Shown here: positions 16,226 to 27,747 of the stretch, piece by piece
Numbering within the stretch: the stretch's first letter is position 1
Layout: every line of letters begins with the position of its first letter
Assembly (NCBI RefSeq): GCF_963678635.1
Contig: NC_087069.1
Span: 49,557,892-49,621,891 of the forward strand
DNA length: 64,000 bases
Direction: 5' to 3'
Source of the DNA: Symsagittifera roscoffensis
Lineage: Eukaryota; Xenacoelomorpha; Acoela; Convolutidae
Notes under the pieces: model-generated
Seen by the model: the letters and a program-made list of their open reading frames with translations, nothing else
Databases searched by the model: none
Told to the model about the DNA's origin: nothing
Made by a program: the position numbers and the translations under genes

Positions 16226-19200
16226 TTCCTATTTGTACCTTCTCAAGCCTATACACTCAATTCGATTTATGGTGACTTCCAAGTCTTGATTATTAATAAA
16301 AATAACACAACACAATAAGTTTCACAAGTTTCTATTAGATAGTGACTACGAATCCCTGTATGTTATCAGAATACACCTTGTATACAATTTATTCACACTA
16401 ATCAATTGTTGGTCGCAAGATATGAGAACTAGCACAATATAATGTTATCAGTCAATTTAAAAGATAGTGTACTCACTACCTAATCAATCAGAGTTTATGT
16501 TGATTTAAAATCAAAAGTAACAGACTAAGAATATTTCTATGAAAAACGTATGTGTATTGTACTTTAGTCGGTCGTAGTACTTCAGTCGAACTTAAGTTTT
16601 TTAAAGAAAAAGCTTTCCCCGCTTGGTGCAGCACCAAACAGACAAAGCTCTCAAGGCAGTAATTTTCTCAAGTGGGCGTCTATTGCACCCACCGAGTGCT
16701 GTGTTACCTATCTGCCTTCGGACTGCCCGAGCTAGACCTACTACAACCCTCAGGGCAGTCACTTCTCGTAAAAACGTATTGGTTTTCAATTTACACCAAT
16801 GAGTTACACTTATTCTTTAATTTAGACTTAGTGTTGCGAATATCCGAGGTCGGACCAGTTTTGTTTTGGTCTGGTCTTACTTGAAAGGCAAGTTACCAGT
16901 GCAGTCACTGGTTCCTAGCCTGGGTCTTAATAACCTAAGGTCTCTCACTAGTGTCTTTCTTTTGTCTTACTTAAGTCCTTAAAATAAAATCTTATCTCTC
17001 CGAGTTGACAAAAACAGTACCCCTCCGGATTGGCAAAATAGGACCCTTCCGGATTGGTAAAATTAAGACCCCTCCAAATTAGGATCCCTCTGAGTTAGTA
17101 AATAGTAGACCCCTCCGGATTGTGACCCCTCCGGTTTTGTGGAAAGTAGACCCCTCCGGATTCGGACCCCTCTGACTTTGAAAAAATTTTGACCCCTCCG
17201 GATTGGGAGCCCTTTGGTTCTGTCAAAGTAGCTTTTCGGAGTTTTCTTGATTTCAGCTTATACCCCTCCGGATATGTTCTGCGATGCTATTATGCTGTTT
17301 GAATTAACTGGAAAGGGTATATGATCCTTTCCTAGACCCCTCCGGATTGAAGTTAAGCCTCTTATTAGACAATTCACACTAACGATGAAGGGTCTTATCA
17401 CTTGCCTAATTTCGACTCTATTAAAGTTTTCTTGTGCCTTTAGCCCATCCTTTTTGTCTAGAACTGTCCTAAGTTACTTAGTTCAATCGCTATCAACTTT
17501 TGGTAGGGGTCTAAGGGTTTTTCAGAAAATTTTATAAAACGTGAAGGGTGTACCCCTCCAGATTTGAGTAATTTGCTAAAAACAACCCCAAAAAATTTTC
17601 GAGCTTGCTTTTTCGAGTAATTCTTTTTTCTATTGGTAAGTTCAGCTAATTTCTGATCTAATGGTACCAATATCAACCGGATTTGTCTAGTTGTCGAAAA
17701 GTTATCAGCCAAAAGGTCTTTCTTGCAAACTCAAAAAATTTCTCACTTATAGGTTCCACCTAACTTTTCCCGCTATTCTGTTCTTTTCGACCTAAAAATT
17801 ATTGATCCGAGCTCAGAAGGCCTATACTCTTCTAGTTCAATGCAAACGATCCGATCTAAAACGCTTTAGCTTAAAAAATTTGCGAAAAACTATGCTACCT
17901 GTACCCCTCCGGATTGATGAATCCACCAAATCAAACTCGTTAAGTTCGATTTCTCTGGAACGCGGAAGGCTTTCGGGTATCGGGTTTTAAAACTGGTAGA
18001 TTCACTAGTGGACGTTGTATAAACAACTATTTTTACTATCCTAACTCGAAAATTTCAAAAAATTTTCTGATTTTATAGTGTTTCTTACTATCAAAAAATG
18101 GGAAAATTTGGTTTTTGGTACCAAACTAGTTCCAACCACTTCCGAACTAAAGTTAACAGGTTCTACTTATTATAGTAGTGCAATTACGATATAACACAAT
18201 AATTTAGCGCTTTTTTCCGTTTCAAAAAATATCAATATTTCAAAAATCGCGATTTGTGGGGGATCAAAATATCGCTATTTTGAGCCTAAAAACCGGTCTG
18301 TTTTCTCTGTTTTTCACTGAAAAACGACGTAGGAATATTAATATAAGCTATATAAGTAATAATAGTAGTAATACTATACCCCTCCGGGTTTGTTTAATAT
18401 CCGAATTAAGGTGCTTAACTCAGATATTGGCAGTTCGGTGAAGGGTCACTAAAGTGCAGCACTGTCGAGCCCCCCACAGATTACTATCTTACTTTTTGTA
18501 CCAAAAGGGATACAAAACTTGTGAACGATACCCAACAGTCGATTGTTGTTGTCGTTGAGCCCCTTCTTGTTGCTCCTTGAACTGCTTGCCGGATCGGTCT
18601 TCACCCAAGACCCTTCCGAATTGAGCGCAAATCAGCTGACCCTTCCGGATTGAGCGCAATTTATCATTAACGTGCTTAGATGCTCAAATAACCCTACAGT
18701 ACAAGCCTCACAAACGGGCCACAAAATTGATCGTAACAATCCTGACTGATATAAATGCCTGTAACAACAATATATCTATCAACAACAAACGGGGGGTTGA
18801 ACCACATCTTGTCTGGGGGGATGATTTCTACTGATTTTTTACTTTTTTACTGTTTTTGGTTTTTTCGGTTGTTTTTTATGTTTTTTTGTTTTTCTTGGGT
18901 ACTATACTACTTTTTGTTTGGTTTATATATATCTTTAAGTGTTTTTGGTCACAAACCACTCAGGGGACGAGTGGACGGCCGATCCCCCCACCCTTCCTGG
19001 TTCGTGAATTTTCGGTCTTAACTAGGTTAAAAAACTATTCACGGTTATCCGGAAGGCTTCCGCGTTCCCAACTACCCTTCCGCCCCGGCGGTTTAGGCCT
19101 ATTAAGGGCGTTAATGTGAGCATCCGCTCGGGGTGGAGTGCTCGCTAACGGTTCTGCCGGTCATGATGTTAAAAAAGAATAACACCCAGGAGCGCCATAA

Positions 19201-20088
19201 AAACATGTATGTAACATTCGCCCGGAAGATACATATCGACGGAAAACAAAACTAAGTCTTAAGACGACTGGCTAACGTCTAAACAGAGCTTTGCATGCTT
19301 TTCACCGTCTCTACCAAGCCAGTACTTTCGGTGGTCTTGCTAACATTGGGTCGACAAAAACGTTACTGTTCTCCGGCTTCGACCAAAACGCTCAAATTAA
19401 CTCAATTACATGCAAATAGTGAGCTCATGGTCATAGGGCTATTACTATTTATTGAATTATTGTTTTTGTTCAGCAGATAAAAATCATCATCTCCATCGAA
19501 GATGGACCAACCCTTTCCCCCAACTCTTAGCTCCTCATCCTTATCAAAACTAATCCGAAAATCAATTAAATTCAAGTCAGGACATGACAGGATGCTAAAA
19601 AATTACGTAAAAGGATAAAAATTCTCAGTTCCTTTACCCTTCCGGATTGACGAATCCGCTGAATCAAGCTCGTTAATCTTGATTTCCTCTTAATCCGGAA
19701 GGCTGTCTCTTACCCTTCACCGTTGTTCGCAACGGCCTTGCAACTATTGTAGCGGCACAATAGTTGCAACTCGGAGTGTTCTCTGTTACTCTGTAACTCG
19801 TTGTCGCTTTTAATCTCGATTTTCGTCCTGTTCGCTATCGCAGATAAAGTTGTTCTGTCCTTCTTTCTCGTTTTAGCCAAAATGGCCGTTTCTGACGTTT
19901 CTCAGAAATATGACCTCATAATTCGAATTTTTGAAATTTTAAAATACCAGAATATTCTAGCCCTCACCGTTTGGCCAATCGTTCCAATAACGTTCTTAAT
20001 TCTTAATAATCACCAATCCGGAGGGCTTGCTGCTAAAAATTCGAATTCTGCAGAGATTGCATTTTGGCCATTCTGGTCGAATGTCACA
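16226..20088 (-). repeat. 5' LTR of copy 1 (family II), about 3.8 kb
   Basis: On the minus strand the LTR begins TGTGACATTCGACCAGAATGG at 20088, close to the TGTGCCATTCTGCCAGACTGG terminus of copy 2's LTR. Its other end lies near 16.3k, before gag. Along it, matching blocks follow the same order as in the copy 2 LTRs: the conserved core at 19185-19204, an A/T-rich block at 18830-18950, a CCCAACAGTCG-containing block near 18520, the CCCCTCCGGA motif field (16980-17360), and the block before the end (16620-16780, GGACTGCCCGAGCTAG...). The exact inner end is not resolved. Confidence 0.72.
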
Positions 20089-20130
20089 TTTATCAAATTT
20101 ACCGGTTTAAATACGTACTTCTTTTCCGGG
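17786..20130. repeat. Tandem duplication, unit 1 (2,345 bp)
   Basis: Direct repeat of 20131-22474. I find about five differences by eye: CTCCGG/CTCGGG near 17910, a TTGG/TTCG change near 18430, one T fewer in a T-run near 18885, AGTGG/AGGGG near 18972, and GGACC/GGATC near 19505. It covers an LTR 5' half plus a 39-bp pol patch. Confidence 0.95.
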
Positions 20131-22474
20131 TTCGACCTAAAAATTATTGATCCGAGCTCAGAAGGCCTATACTCTTCTAGTTCAATGCAAACGATCCGAT
20201 CTAAAACGCTTTAGCTTAAAAAATTTGCGAAAAACTATGCTACCTGTACCCCTCGGGATTGATGAATCCACCAAATCAAACTCGTTAAGTTCGATTTCTC
20301 TGGAACGCGGAAGGCTTTCGGGTATCGGGTTTTAAAACTGGTAGATTCACTAGTGGACGTTGTATAAACAACTATTTTTACTATCCTAACTCGAAAATTT
20401 CAAAAAATTTTCTGATTTTATAGTGTTTCTTACTATCAAAAAATGGGAAAATTTGGTTTTTGGTACCAAACTAGTTCCAACCACTTCCGAACTAAAGTTA
20501 ACAGGTTCTACTTATTATAGTAGTGCAATTACGATATAACACAATAATTTAGCGCTTTTTTCCGTTTCAAAAAATATCAATATTTCAAAAATCGCGATTT
20601 GTGGGGGATCAAAATATCGCTATTTTGAGCCTAAAAACCGGTCTGTTTTCTCTGTTTTTCACTGAAAAACGACGTAGGAATATTAATATAAGCTATATAA
20701 GTAATAATAGTAGTAATACTATACCCCTCCGGGTTTGTTTAATATCCGAATTAAGGTGCTTAACTCAGATATTCGCAGTTCGGTGAAGGGTCACTAAAGT
20801 GCAGCACTGTCGAGCCCCCCACAGATTACTATCTTACTTTTTGTACCAAAAGGGATACAAAACTTGTGAACGATACCCAACAGTCGATTGTTGTTGTCGT
20901 TGAGCCCCTTCTTGTTGCTCCTTGAACTGCTTGCCGGATCGGTCTTCACCCAAGACCCTTCCGAATTGAGCGCAAATCAGCTGACCCTTCCGGATTGAGC
21001 GCAATTTATCATTAACGTGCTTAGATGCTCAAATAACCCTACAGTACAAGCCTCACAAACGGGCCACAAAATTGATCGTAACAATCCTGACTGATATAAA
21101 TGCCTGTAACAACAATATATCTATCAACAACAAACGGGGGGTTGAACCACATCTTGTCTGGGGGGATGATTTCTACTGATTTTTTACTTTTTTACTGTTT
21201 TTGGTTTTTTCGGTTGTTTTTTATGTTTTTTGTTTTTCTTGGGTACTATACTACTTTTTGTTTGGTTTATATATATCTTTAAGTGTTTTTGGTCACAAAC
21301 CACTCAGGGGACGAGGGGACGGCCGATCCCCCCACCCTTCCTGGTTCGTGAATTTTCGGTCTTAACTAGGTTAAAAAACTATTCACGGTTATCCGGAAGG
21401 CTTCCGCGTTCCCAACTACCCTTCCGCCCCGGCGGTTTAGGCCTATTAAGGGCGTTAATGTGAGCATCCGCTCGGGGTGGAGTGCTCGCTAACGGTTCTG
21501 CCGGTCATGATGTTAAAAAAGAATAACACCCAGGAGCGCCATAAAAACATGTATGTAACATTCGCCCGGAAGATACATATCGACGGAAAACAAAACTAAG
21601 TCTTAAGACGACTGGCTAACGTCTAAACAGAGCTTTGCATGCTTTTCACCGTCTCTACCAAGCCAGTACTTTCGGTGGTCTTGCTAACATTGGGTCGACA
21701 AAAACGTTACTGTTCTCCGGCTTCGACCAAAACGCTCAAATTAACTCAATTACATGCAAATAGTGAGCTCATGGTCATAGGGCTATTACTATTTATTGAA
21801 TTATTGTTTTTGTTCAGCAGATAAAAATCATCATCTCCATCGAAGATGGATCAACCCTTTCCCCCAACTCTTAGCTCCTCATCCTTATCAAAACTAATCC
21901 GAAAATCAATTAAATTCAAGTCAGGACATGACAGGATGCTAAAAAATTACGTAAAAGGATAAAAATTCTCAGTTCCTTTACCCTTCCGGATTGACGAATC
22001 CGCTGAATCAAGCTCGTTAATCTTGATTTCCTCTTAATCCGGAAGGCTGTCTCTTACCCTTCACCGTTGTTCGCAACGGCCTTGCAACTATTGTAGCGGC
22101 ACAATAGTTGCAACTCGGAGTGTTCTCTGTTACTCTGTAACTCGTTGTCGCTTTTAATCTCGATTTTCGTCCTGTTCGCTATCGCAGATAAAGTTGTTCT
22201 GTCCTTCTTTCTCGTTTTAGCCAAAATGGCCGTTTCTGACGTTTCTCAGAAATATGACCTCATAATTCGAATTTTTGAAATTTTAAAATACCAGAATATT
22301 CTAGCCCTCACCGTTTGGCCAATCGTTCCAATAACGTTCTTAATTCTTAATAATCACCAATCCGGAGGGCTTGCTGCTAAAAATTCGAATTCTGCAGAGA
22401 TTGCATTTTGGCCATTCTGGTCGAATGTCACATTTATCAAATTTACCGGTTTAAATACGTACTTCTTTTCCGGG
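20131..22474. repeat. Tandem duplication, unit 2 (2,344 bp)
   Basis: Second unit of the near-identical duplication. On the minus strand it starts with the 39-bp pol patch (22434-22472), then an LTR terminus TGTGACATTC at 22432, and continues to the LTR interior. It brings a second LTR 5' half in tandem with the LTR of copy 1. Short frames repeated in both units, for example at 19801/22145 and 18755/21100, are LTR sequence and not genes. Confidence 0.95.
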
Positions 22475-22477
22475 TTC

Positions 22478-23268
22478 CGAATCCTGAACATCGCATTGTT
22501 ACATCGAAATTCCTGATGAAATCTCTGTCTAAAATGAATTGGTCAGACTCATCTAGAGTCTCCATTACCAGAAAACTCATGCAAAAATTGCTTATTCCAG
22601 ATTTTGGGCTATTATTGGTGTCCTACCTAGAACCCGCACCGCCCTTTTGTTTGCCGCTGATAGCCGTATTCTTGAGTCTATCGAGTCATCTTTGTCGAAC
22701 CCCAAAATTTCCAAGTTCTAATTGGTATATTACTCAAAACGGATCCTGTGTCTAATAACCAACGCAGTTGAGTCTTTTTCCCGCTTGTTTCCAGTACGTG
22801 TGCAGATACGTCTGCCTCTGTTCCCAGATGCATTGCATCTTCTTCTAACATAGCGCTGTGTCCAATCGATTTCACTTTTAAATCCTCTCTACCAACGTAG
22901 ATATGCCCGGCTAAATCTTTATCACACGTTATCATCGTTTTTGTGTAGATGTTTATTCCATCTATATTCAAAAAGACCTCAATTGGACCATAAGCTTCTG
23001 TGGATCTGTTGTCTATACGAACTGATTTACTACCACCTCTCGTGAGTAATGCCCTTAAAGCTTTAGAGAGGGTTTGCGGGCTTATTGCGCTGAAGTAATC
23101 CGCGTACGCATCTATGTACATTACTGTCTGATCACTCGAATCACTCAAGTTTCTTGTTACTTCGTGGCCGCCCATTGTAATTATTGACATGATTCTTGCC
23201 CCAATTTTCGTGATGCCAAATGGTTTCCCAGTCACAATTTTCAAGGTGTTGCAATTACTCCTCCTCAT
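22478..23268 (-). pseudogene. pro: Copy 3: protease region (retropepsin) remnant
   Basis: The 196-residue frame 23268-22678 carries the conserved pre-protease region (IISMGGHEVTRNLSDSSD, YIDAYADYF, ALRALLTRGG, NIDGINIYTKTM) and then LRWLLDTGSVLSNIPIRTW. The latter is a retropepsin active site with D-T-G present near residue 173. After a frameshift near 22680 homology continues (IRLSAANKRA... RTPI) to about 22500, where it breaks at the pol patch. It follows the copy 3 gag on the same strand. Confidence 0.75.
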
Positions 23269-23380
23269 TTAGTTCTCTCCGCTTCTGTTTCTGGTCTTGT
23301 CATACAGAGTGTTTCAATCAATCTCTATTTTTCTAATTCCTGTTTTAGCCTTCATGCGGGTCGCTTCTTCTACTCAAGCT

Positions 23381-24735
23381 TTAAAGATCATCCAGAAATC
23401 GATCGATTGACTCGTCTTCTCTTTGGCTTCTTTTTTCAAATCTCATCTTAGCTTGATGACCCTTCAGTCCTGATCCGAATCGATTCAACATTATCTCGAA
23501 GATTTCGTCCGCTGTATCATGCTCCTCGTCATTCTTTGCTTCTAGGATGCTTAGTATTGCTGTGCAGGCCTGCATTTCGTCATTCAGTTTGTCCTGTTCT
23601 AGATTTAGTCTCATGACTTCTACCCAGGTGTCAATTTAGCCATCCGAGTCGTCTTTAATTTCTTTTGGTTTCTTGAAGGTCTTTCTGGATTTACCACTTC
23701 CTCTGTCACTCGAATCTGTATTCCTTGTTGCAAATGCTTTAAGTGTCCTGTTCGTCATTTCCCAGGTACTCGCCTAGGTCATGGCGTCAGGTGTTACACC
23801 CGTGTGTATACTCGAGTCCACCGGTGCATTCGTCGAGTTTGAGGTTCCACTCTTCATAGTAGTCTTGGACCCTACTGCCCCTATGCTCGTTGAAATCCGG
23901 GGTAATGGTGTCGACTGCCTTTTCTTCCGTTGCGGTTCTAAAGTCAACTCTAGTTCCCTGTGGTTTTTCTGCCACTAATTGATCTTGTGCTATAGAGTTT
24001 CTCTGGAGTGCATCCAGTTTGTACTGTATGGCACAAGAACTTTCAGCGTGATCCTTGCGCATCGTATCCATTCTGGTCTCTAGATTCAACAACTGCTCAT
24101 TCACGGTGTTATACCGTTTCTTCATTTCTTCCATATCCTTCTTGATATGTTTCTCTCGCTCTTTGTCGGTAGTCTCTACCTCGTTCGGCATCTGTTGTAG
24201 TTTTTCTTCCGTGGCCTTTGCTAAGACATAGTAGTTATCCAGACTCTCGTTTGTGTTGTGGCTTATTTCCTTTTTCAGCTCTTGGCGGTCCTCCTCACTG
24301 CTTTTTAACTTTTTGTCTATTTCATTAAATTTTGTCTTTAGGTCTCCCAGCTCTACTGAAGTTGTTTTCGATCCATCAGCGCGTATATTTTGGCTAGATG
24401 TCGCTTCTTGCGTGGTTTCTTCTTTATCATTCCTGGTTTCCATCGTTATCGTGGAAATTTTCCCAAAAGTTTTGCTTTTCTCGGTCAATGCCGTTATCTC
24501 CTCCTTCGCTCGTGGCTTCATTCCGACCATCGCAGCAATCCGCTCGTTGAATGATGTTCTCTTCGTTTGTGAGTCGTCTTTTATCGTCTCCGGTGTGTTG
24601 GTCGCCTCGTCTCCATTGCTCATTGGTGGGAACTCTATGGTGTTCTCTTCCTGTTCTTCTGTATTTGGCATCGAAGAGGACTCAGTTGTCCTCACTTCCA
24701 TTCCATCTATACTTTGATCTGGTGTCTCTAGAGAT
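23381..24735 (-). pseudogene. gag: Copy 3: gag remnant
   Basis: The frame 24701-23787 has a Thr/Glu-rich N-terminus and a long coiled coil (about residues 95-215: EIDKKLKSSEEDRQELKKEI, EREKHIKKDMEEMKKRYN). After stops near 23640-23790 a second frame, 23614-23381, gives the capsid domain (MRLNLEQDKLNDEMQACTAI, EIMLNRFGSGLKGHQAKMRF, EDESIDRFLDDL). It is clearly related to gag of copies 1 and 2 but distinct. Its N-terminal segment is duplicated at 25820-26010. The upstream side joins abruptly to an RT fragment near 24735. Confidence 0.75.
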
Positions 24736-25819
24736 CTGATCCTCTAGAGTAGGTGTCGCTATCACCACGTCATCCACGTAACACATTACCAAATTGCCAT
24801 TTTGCTTCGTTACTTTTGTCAGTGCACTTGCCATCAATCGTTGGAACGTGGCTGTAGCATTGCAAAGGCCAAAGGGCATCCTCGCTCATTGAAACAGTCC
24901 CAGCTCGCAAGCAAAGACTGTCTTGTCCCTGTCCTGTTTCCTCAGTGGTACCTGCCAAAAAGCCGACCCTTAATCAAGAGTTGTAAAAAAAATACATCTC
25001 CTAGTTTTGAGAGGCTCTCATCAATCCTAGGTATGGGATAGGCATCCTTCACCATGACGGAGTTCAGATACCGAAAGTCACAACAAAACCTTCGTTGGTC
25101 TCCTTTCTTCTTAGCCATCAATACTCCACACACCCACGGTGATTTGGATGGTTCTATCATATCATAATCTTGTAGGGTCTCTATCTCTTTTCTGCATGCA
25201 TCCAATTTGCCGATTTGTTAGGGGTCATACGCATCGCTACCTCCCTATGTGGTACCGCCGACTCCTCAAACTCTATTTCATATTCAACAAAATTACAGCA
25301 TCCAATCTCTGCTTTATGTTTCGAAAAAAGTCCTGATTCCGATCTTGCATATCCTTGATGGCTTCGAGCTGTTCGTCCCGTACCTTGCACCTCAAGTGTT
25401 CTATTGCTGGTAATACCGGTTTAAACATCTCTAATTCCTCTATTGTGCGTCTTTCCGGAAAATTCGAACAGCTCGAAAGTCCATCATTTCAAATCTAGTT
25501 TTCACAGGTAGTGCGTATCCCAGCTTCCTTCCCCTCTGGATTGTGATTGGTATATCAAGAGTATTCAACAAGACGCTGACGCAGAGGCCACTCTTGGTTA
25601 TCGAGAAGGATCTTCCCAAAATAGCAACACTTTGACTATTCGGATTCGGCATTATGCATACTTGTTTATTGTCACTTAGTTCATTGAAGTTTTTCATCCG
25701 CAGACTTACTATCGCCGCCTCATTTGCCTTCAGCCCTACCCTCCTATACAAGAAAACTGGAGTTTTATTTTCATTCACCTTTATCAAATTTACCGGTTTA
25801 AATACGTACTTCTTTTCCG
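24735..25819 (-). pseudogene. pol: Copy 3: pre-RT and RT fragment, out of order
   Basis: 25832-25440 encodes the pre-RT region (KKYVFKPVNLIKV, NELSDNKQVCIMPNPNSQSV, VSVLLNTLDIPITIQRGRKL). 25390-24740 then gives RT in broken frames: LFSKHKAEIGCCNFV, LQDYDMIEPSKSPWVCGVLM, RFCCDFRYLNSVMVKDAYPI, ATATFQRLMASALTKVTK and the catalytic box CYVDDVVIATPTLEDQI. It lies upstream of gag on the same strand, the reverse of the normal gag-pol order, so this element has been rearranged. Confidence 0.8.
25781..25819 (-). repeat. 39-bp pol patch, original coding context
   Basis: The sequence from TTATCAAATTTACC to TTCTTTTCCG encodes KKYVFKPVNLIK on the minus strand. The same 39 bp occur at 20090-20128 and 22434-22472, directly against LTR termini. 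The flanking sequence differs at all three places. Confidence 0.9.
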
Positions 25820-26262
25820 ACCATCGCAGCAACCCGCTCGTTGAATGATGTTCTCTTCGTTTGTGAGTCGTCTTTTATCGTCTCCGGTGTGTTGGTCGCC
25901 TCGTCTCCATTGCTCTTTGGTGGGAACTCTATGGTGTTCTTTTCCTGTTCTTCTGTATTTGGCATCGGTGTGGACTCCGTTGTCCTCCCTTCCATTCCAT
26001 CTAAACTTTGATCTGGTGTCTCTAGTTCAGTCTCTTTTGCTGGTATGCTTTGTTCTTCCATTGTTTTTTCTTTCGCCATCTGTTCCTTGTTGCTTCTTGT
26101 GCTAACCTTATTCACTGAAGTATTCTTCCTCATTACTCTCGGATTTGTTGATGTTGGTTTCTTCTGCGTTGAGGTCTGGTTTTGCTTAAGTCCTTTTCCA
26201 TTTCTTTCAGTTATCGATACCCTATTTCTTTTCATGATTTTTGTATTTACAATTTTCTTCAT
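25820..26262 (-). pseudogene. gag: Copy 3: N-terminal gag fragment, duplicated
   Basis: Begins M-K-K-I-V-N-T-K-I-M-K-R, basic, then Thr/Glu-rich. From residue about 85 on it matches the other copy 3 gag fragment (PNTEEQE-NTIEFPP-SNGDE, DDSQTKRTSFNER-AAMVG). The frame is cut at the junction with the pol patch. It contains the probable original gag start of copy 3. Confidence 0.7.
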
Positions 26263-26370
26263 CTACATTTTTAATAATTACAAGTTCCTAATGTAAAATC
26301 TGTTTGAAATTATAAGAAAAATCCCTAATGTATTAAAAATTGAATCCAGTCGAATTAGTCTAATTCAGTT

Positions 26371-26645
26371 TTGAGTCCCGTTGTTCAAGCCTTAGGATCC
26401 TTCGTTCTAGTTTTGGGATGCTTTAGTACTGTCCCTGGATTTCTTGGTACTCTCCTAGGACCCTTCGCTCAAGTGTTGGGATACTTCGATGTAGTCTTTG
26501 TACACTTTGGTACTGTCCTAGTACTTTTGTGTACCCTCCTAGGACCCTTCGCTCAGTTGTTGGTACACTTCGATGCTGTCCCAGGACTTTTCTGAAATCT
26601 TCTAGAACCCTTCACGCAAATGTGAGTACACTTCATTGCTGTACT
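26371..26645. repeat. 21-bp tandem satellite, about 13 degenerate units
   Basis: Units such as CTCCTAGGACCCTTCGCTCA, GTTTTGGGATGCTTTAGTAC and GTCCCTGGATTTCTTGGTAC repeat every 21 bp. Higher-order repeats fall at 63 and 84 bp. Because 21 is a multiple of three, the plus strand has an open frame of seven-residue repeats (L-G-P-F-A-Q-V, L-G-Y-F-D-V-V). It lies upstream of the copy 3 gag. I treat the frame as a by-product of the satellite. Confidence 0.82.
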
Positions 26646-26655
26646 ACTTAAAAAC

Positions 26656-27747
26656 ACTACTTAGGTTAGAGAAGAAAGGCCCTATAACCATTGGTTCAAC
26701 AGTCAGGGACACTATATCTTGTGTTTTTTTACCTCAAGCGGTCGGAGCCAATTCGGTTCACTTGCGACTTGAGACTAAAACCCGCGATATAGCTTAAAGG
26801 CCACTACCAAAATACCCCCCGCTCTAGAAAATAAGAACGCCCCCATACTCAGGTTTCAAAATACCTAAAGTACGGCAACGCCTTTAAAAACAGGATCGTA
26901 ACCTTATTTATAGTTACTTATTTTAGACAGTGGATCTTCGATCCGTTTCAGATGGATCAACCTAAAAACTCTCCCTAACGCAACATAACAATATAAAACA
27001 CACTCAAGAAAGTTAAATTAGGTACTCAAATACCAACACGACCTCCAGAATGTAGTAACTATATCATAAAGTAACTCTAGAATTGATTGGGTAATTAAGT
27101 TCATCTCAAGAAGTTTGAAATAAGCAAGTTTTAATTCAAGAAACAAATTTTTGATCTGGACCATTGGGCAGCTTCAGCTGTCCACCTTTCCACCGAAGGT
27201 TCACTCTGGTCCACTCTAATGAACTTCTTCTCCACTCGAGATCATTATCCGCCTTCTGCCAAGAATAAGACAGCTCTACTCTTATTCTTTTTATGTATTG
27301 GAAATTGCGAATACAATTCCTCGCTGCTATTTTTGACTACTATCCCGCAATTGTAGTTCGGATCTTCTTATCTCATTTTTTTGTATTTTCAGTTGTCGCA
27401 AGAAAATTTAGCATGACATGCTCAATTCGAATTTTTTGAAAAAATGCAATTCACCTCAGAGTCAAGACTAAACATTTTTTCAAGGTCAATCTTCCAAATA
27501 TGACCGACTGGCAGACAAAAACTTGTTTCTTGAGTTTAAACTTGTTTATTTCAAACTTCTAGACTTGAACCTAAATACCCAATCAATTCTAGAGTTGCTT
27601 TATAATTGAGTTACTCAATTCTAAAGGTCGTGTCGGTATGTGAGTACCTAATTTAATTGTCTTGAGTGTGTTTTTTATTGTTATATTGAGTTAGGGAGAG
27701 TTCTTATGTTGATCCATCTGAAACGAATCAAATGTCCACTGTCTAAT
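26656..27747. repeat. LTR family III, palindromic copy
   Basis: 26656-27162 matches 31230-31740 and 61225-61720 (CCTATAACCATTGG, CGGTCGGAGCCAATT, AGACAGTGGATC, CAACCTAAAAACTCTCCC). 27508-27747 is an inverted copy of 26925-27162, with a roughly 345-bp spacer. No protein is encoded. It ends exactly where a family I LTR begins at 27748. Confidence 0.75.

Noticed and set aside
16980-17360. CRISPR-like or telomere-like array because of the regular CCCCTCCGGA motif
   Set aside because: Spacing is irregular, there are no uniform spacers, and the field is part of an LTR.
18755-21463. Repeated small plus-strand frames (60-137 residues) at 18256, 18755, 19801 and their twins 2,345 bp on
   Set aside because: They lie inside LTR sequence and are repeated only because of the tandem duplication; no homology in copy 2 LTRs at protein level.
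26371-26595. 74-residue heptad-repeat protein on the plus strand
   Set aside because: The frame is open only because the satellite unit is 21 bp; there is no start context, no homologue in the window, and it lies in element leader sequence.
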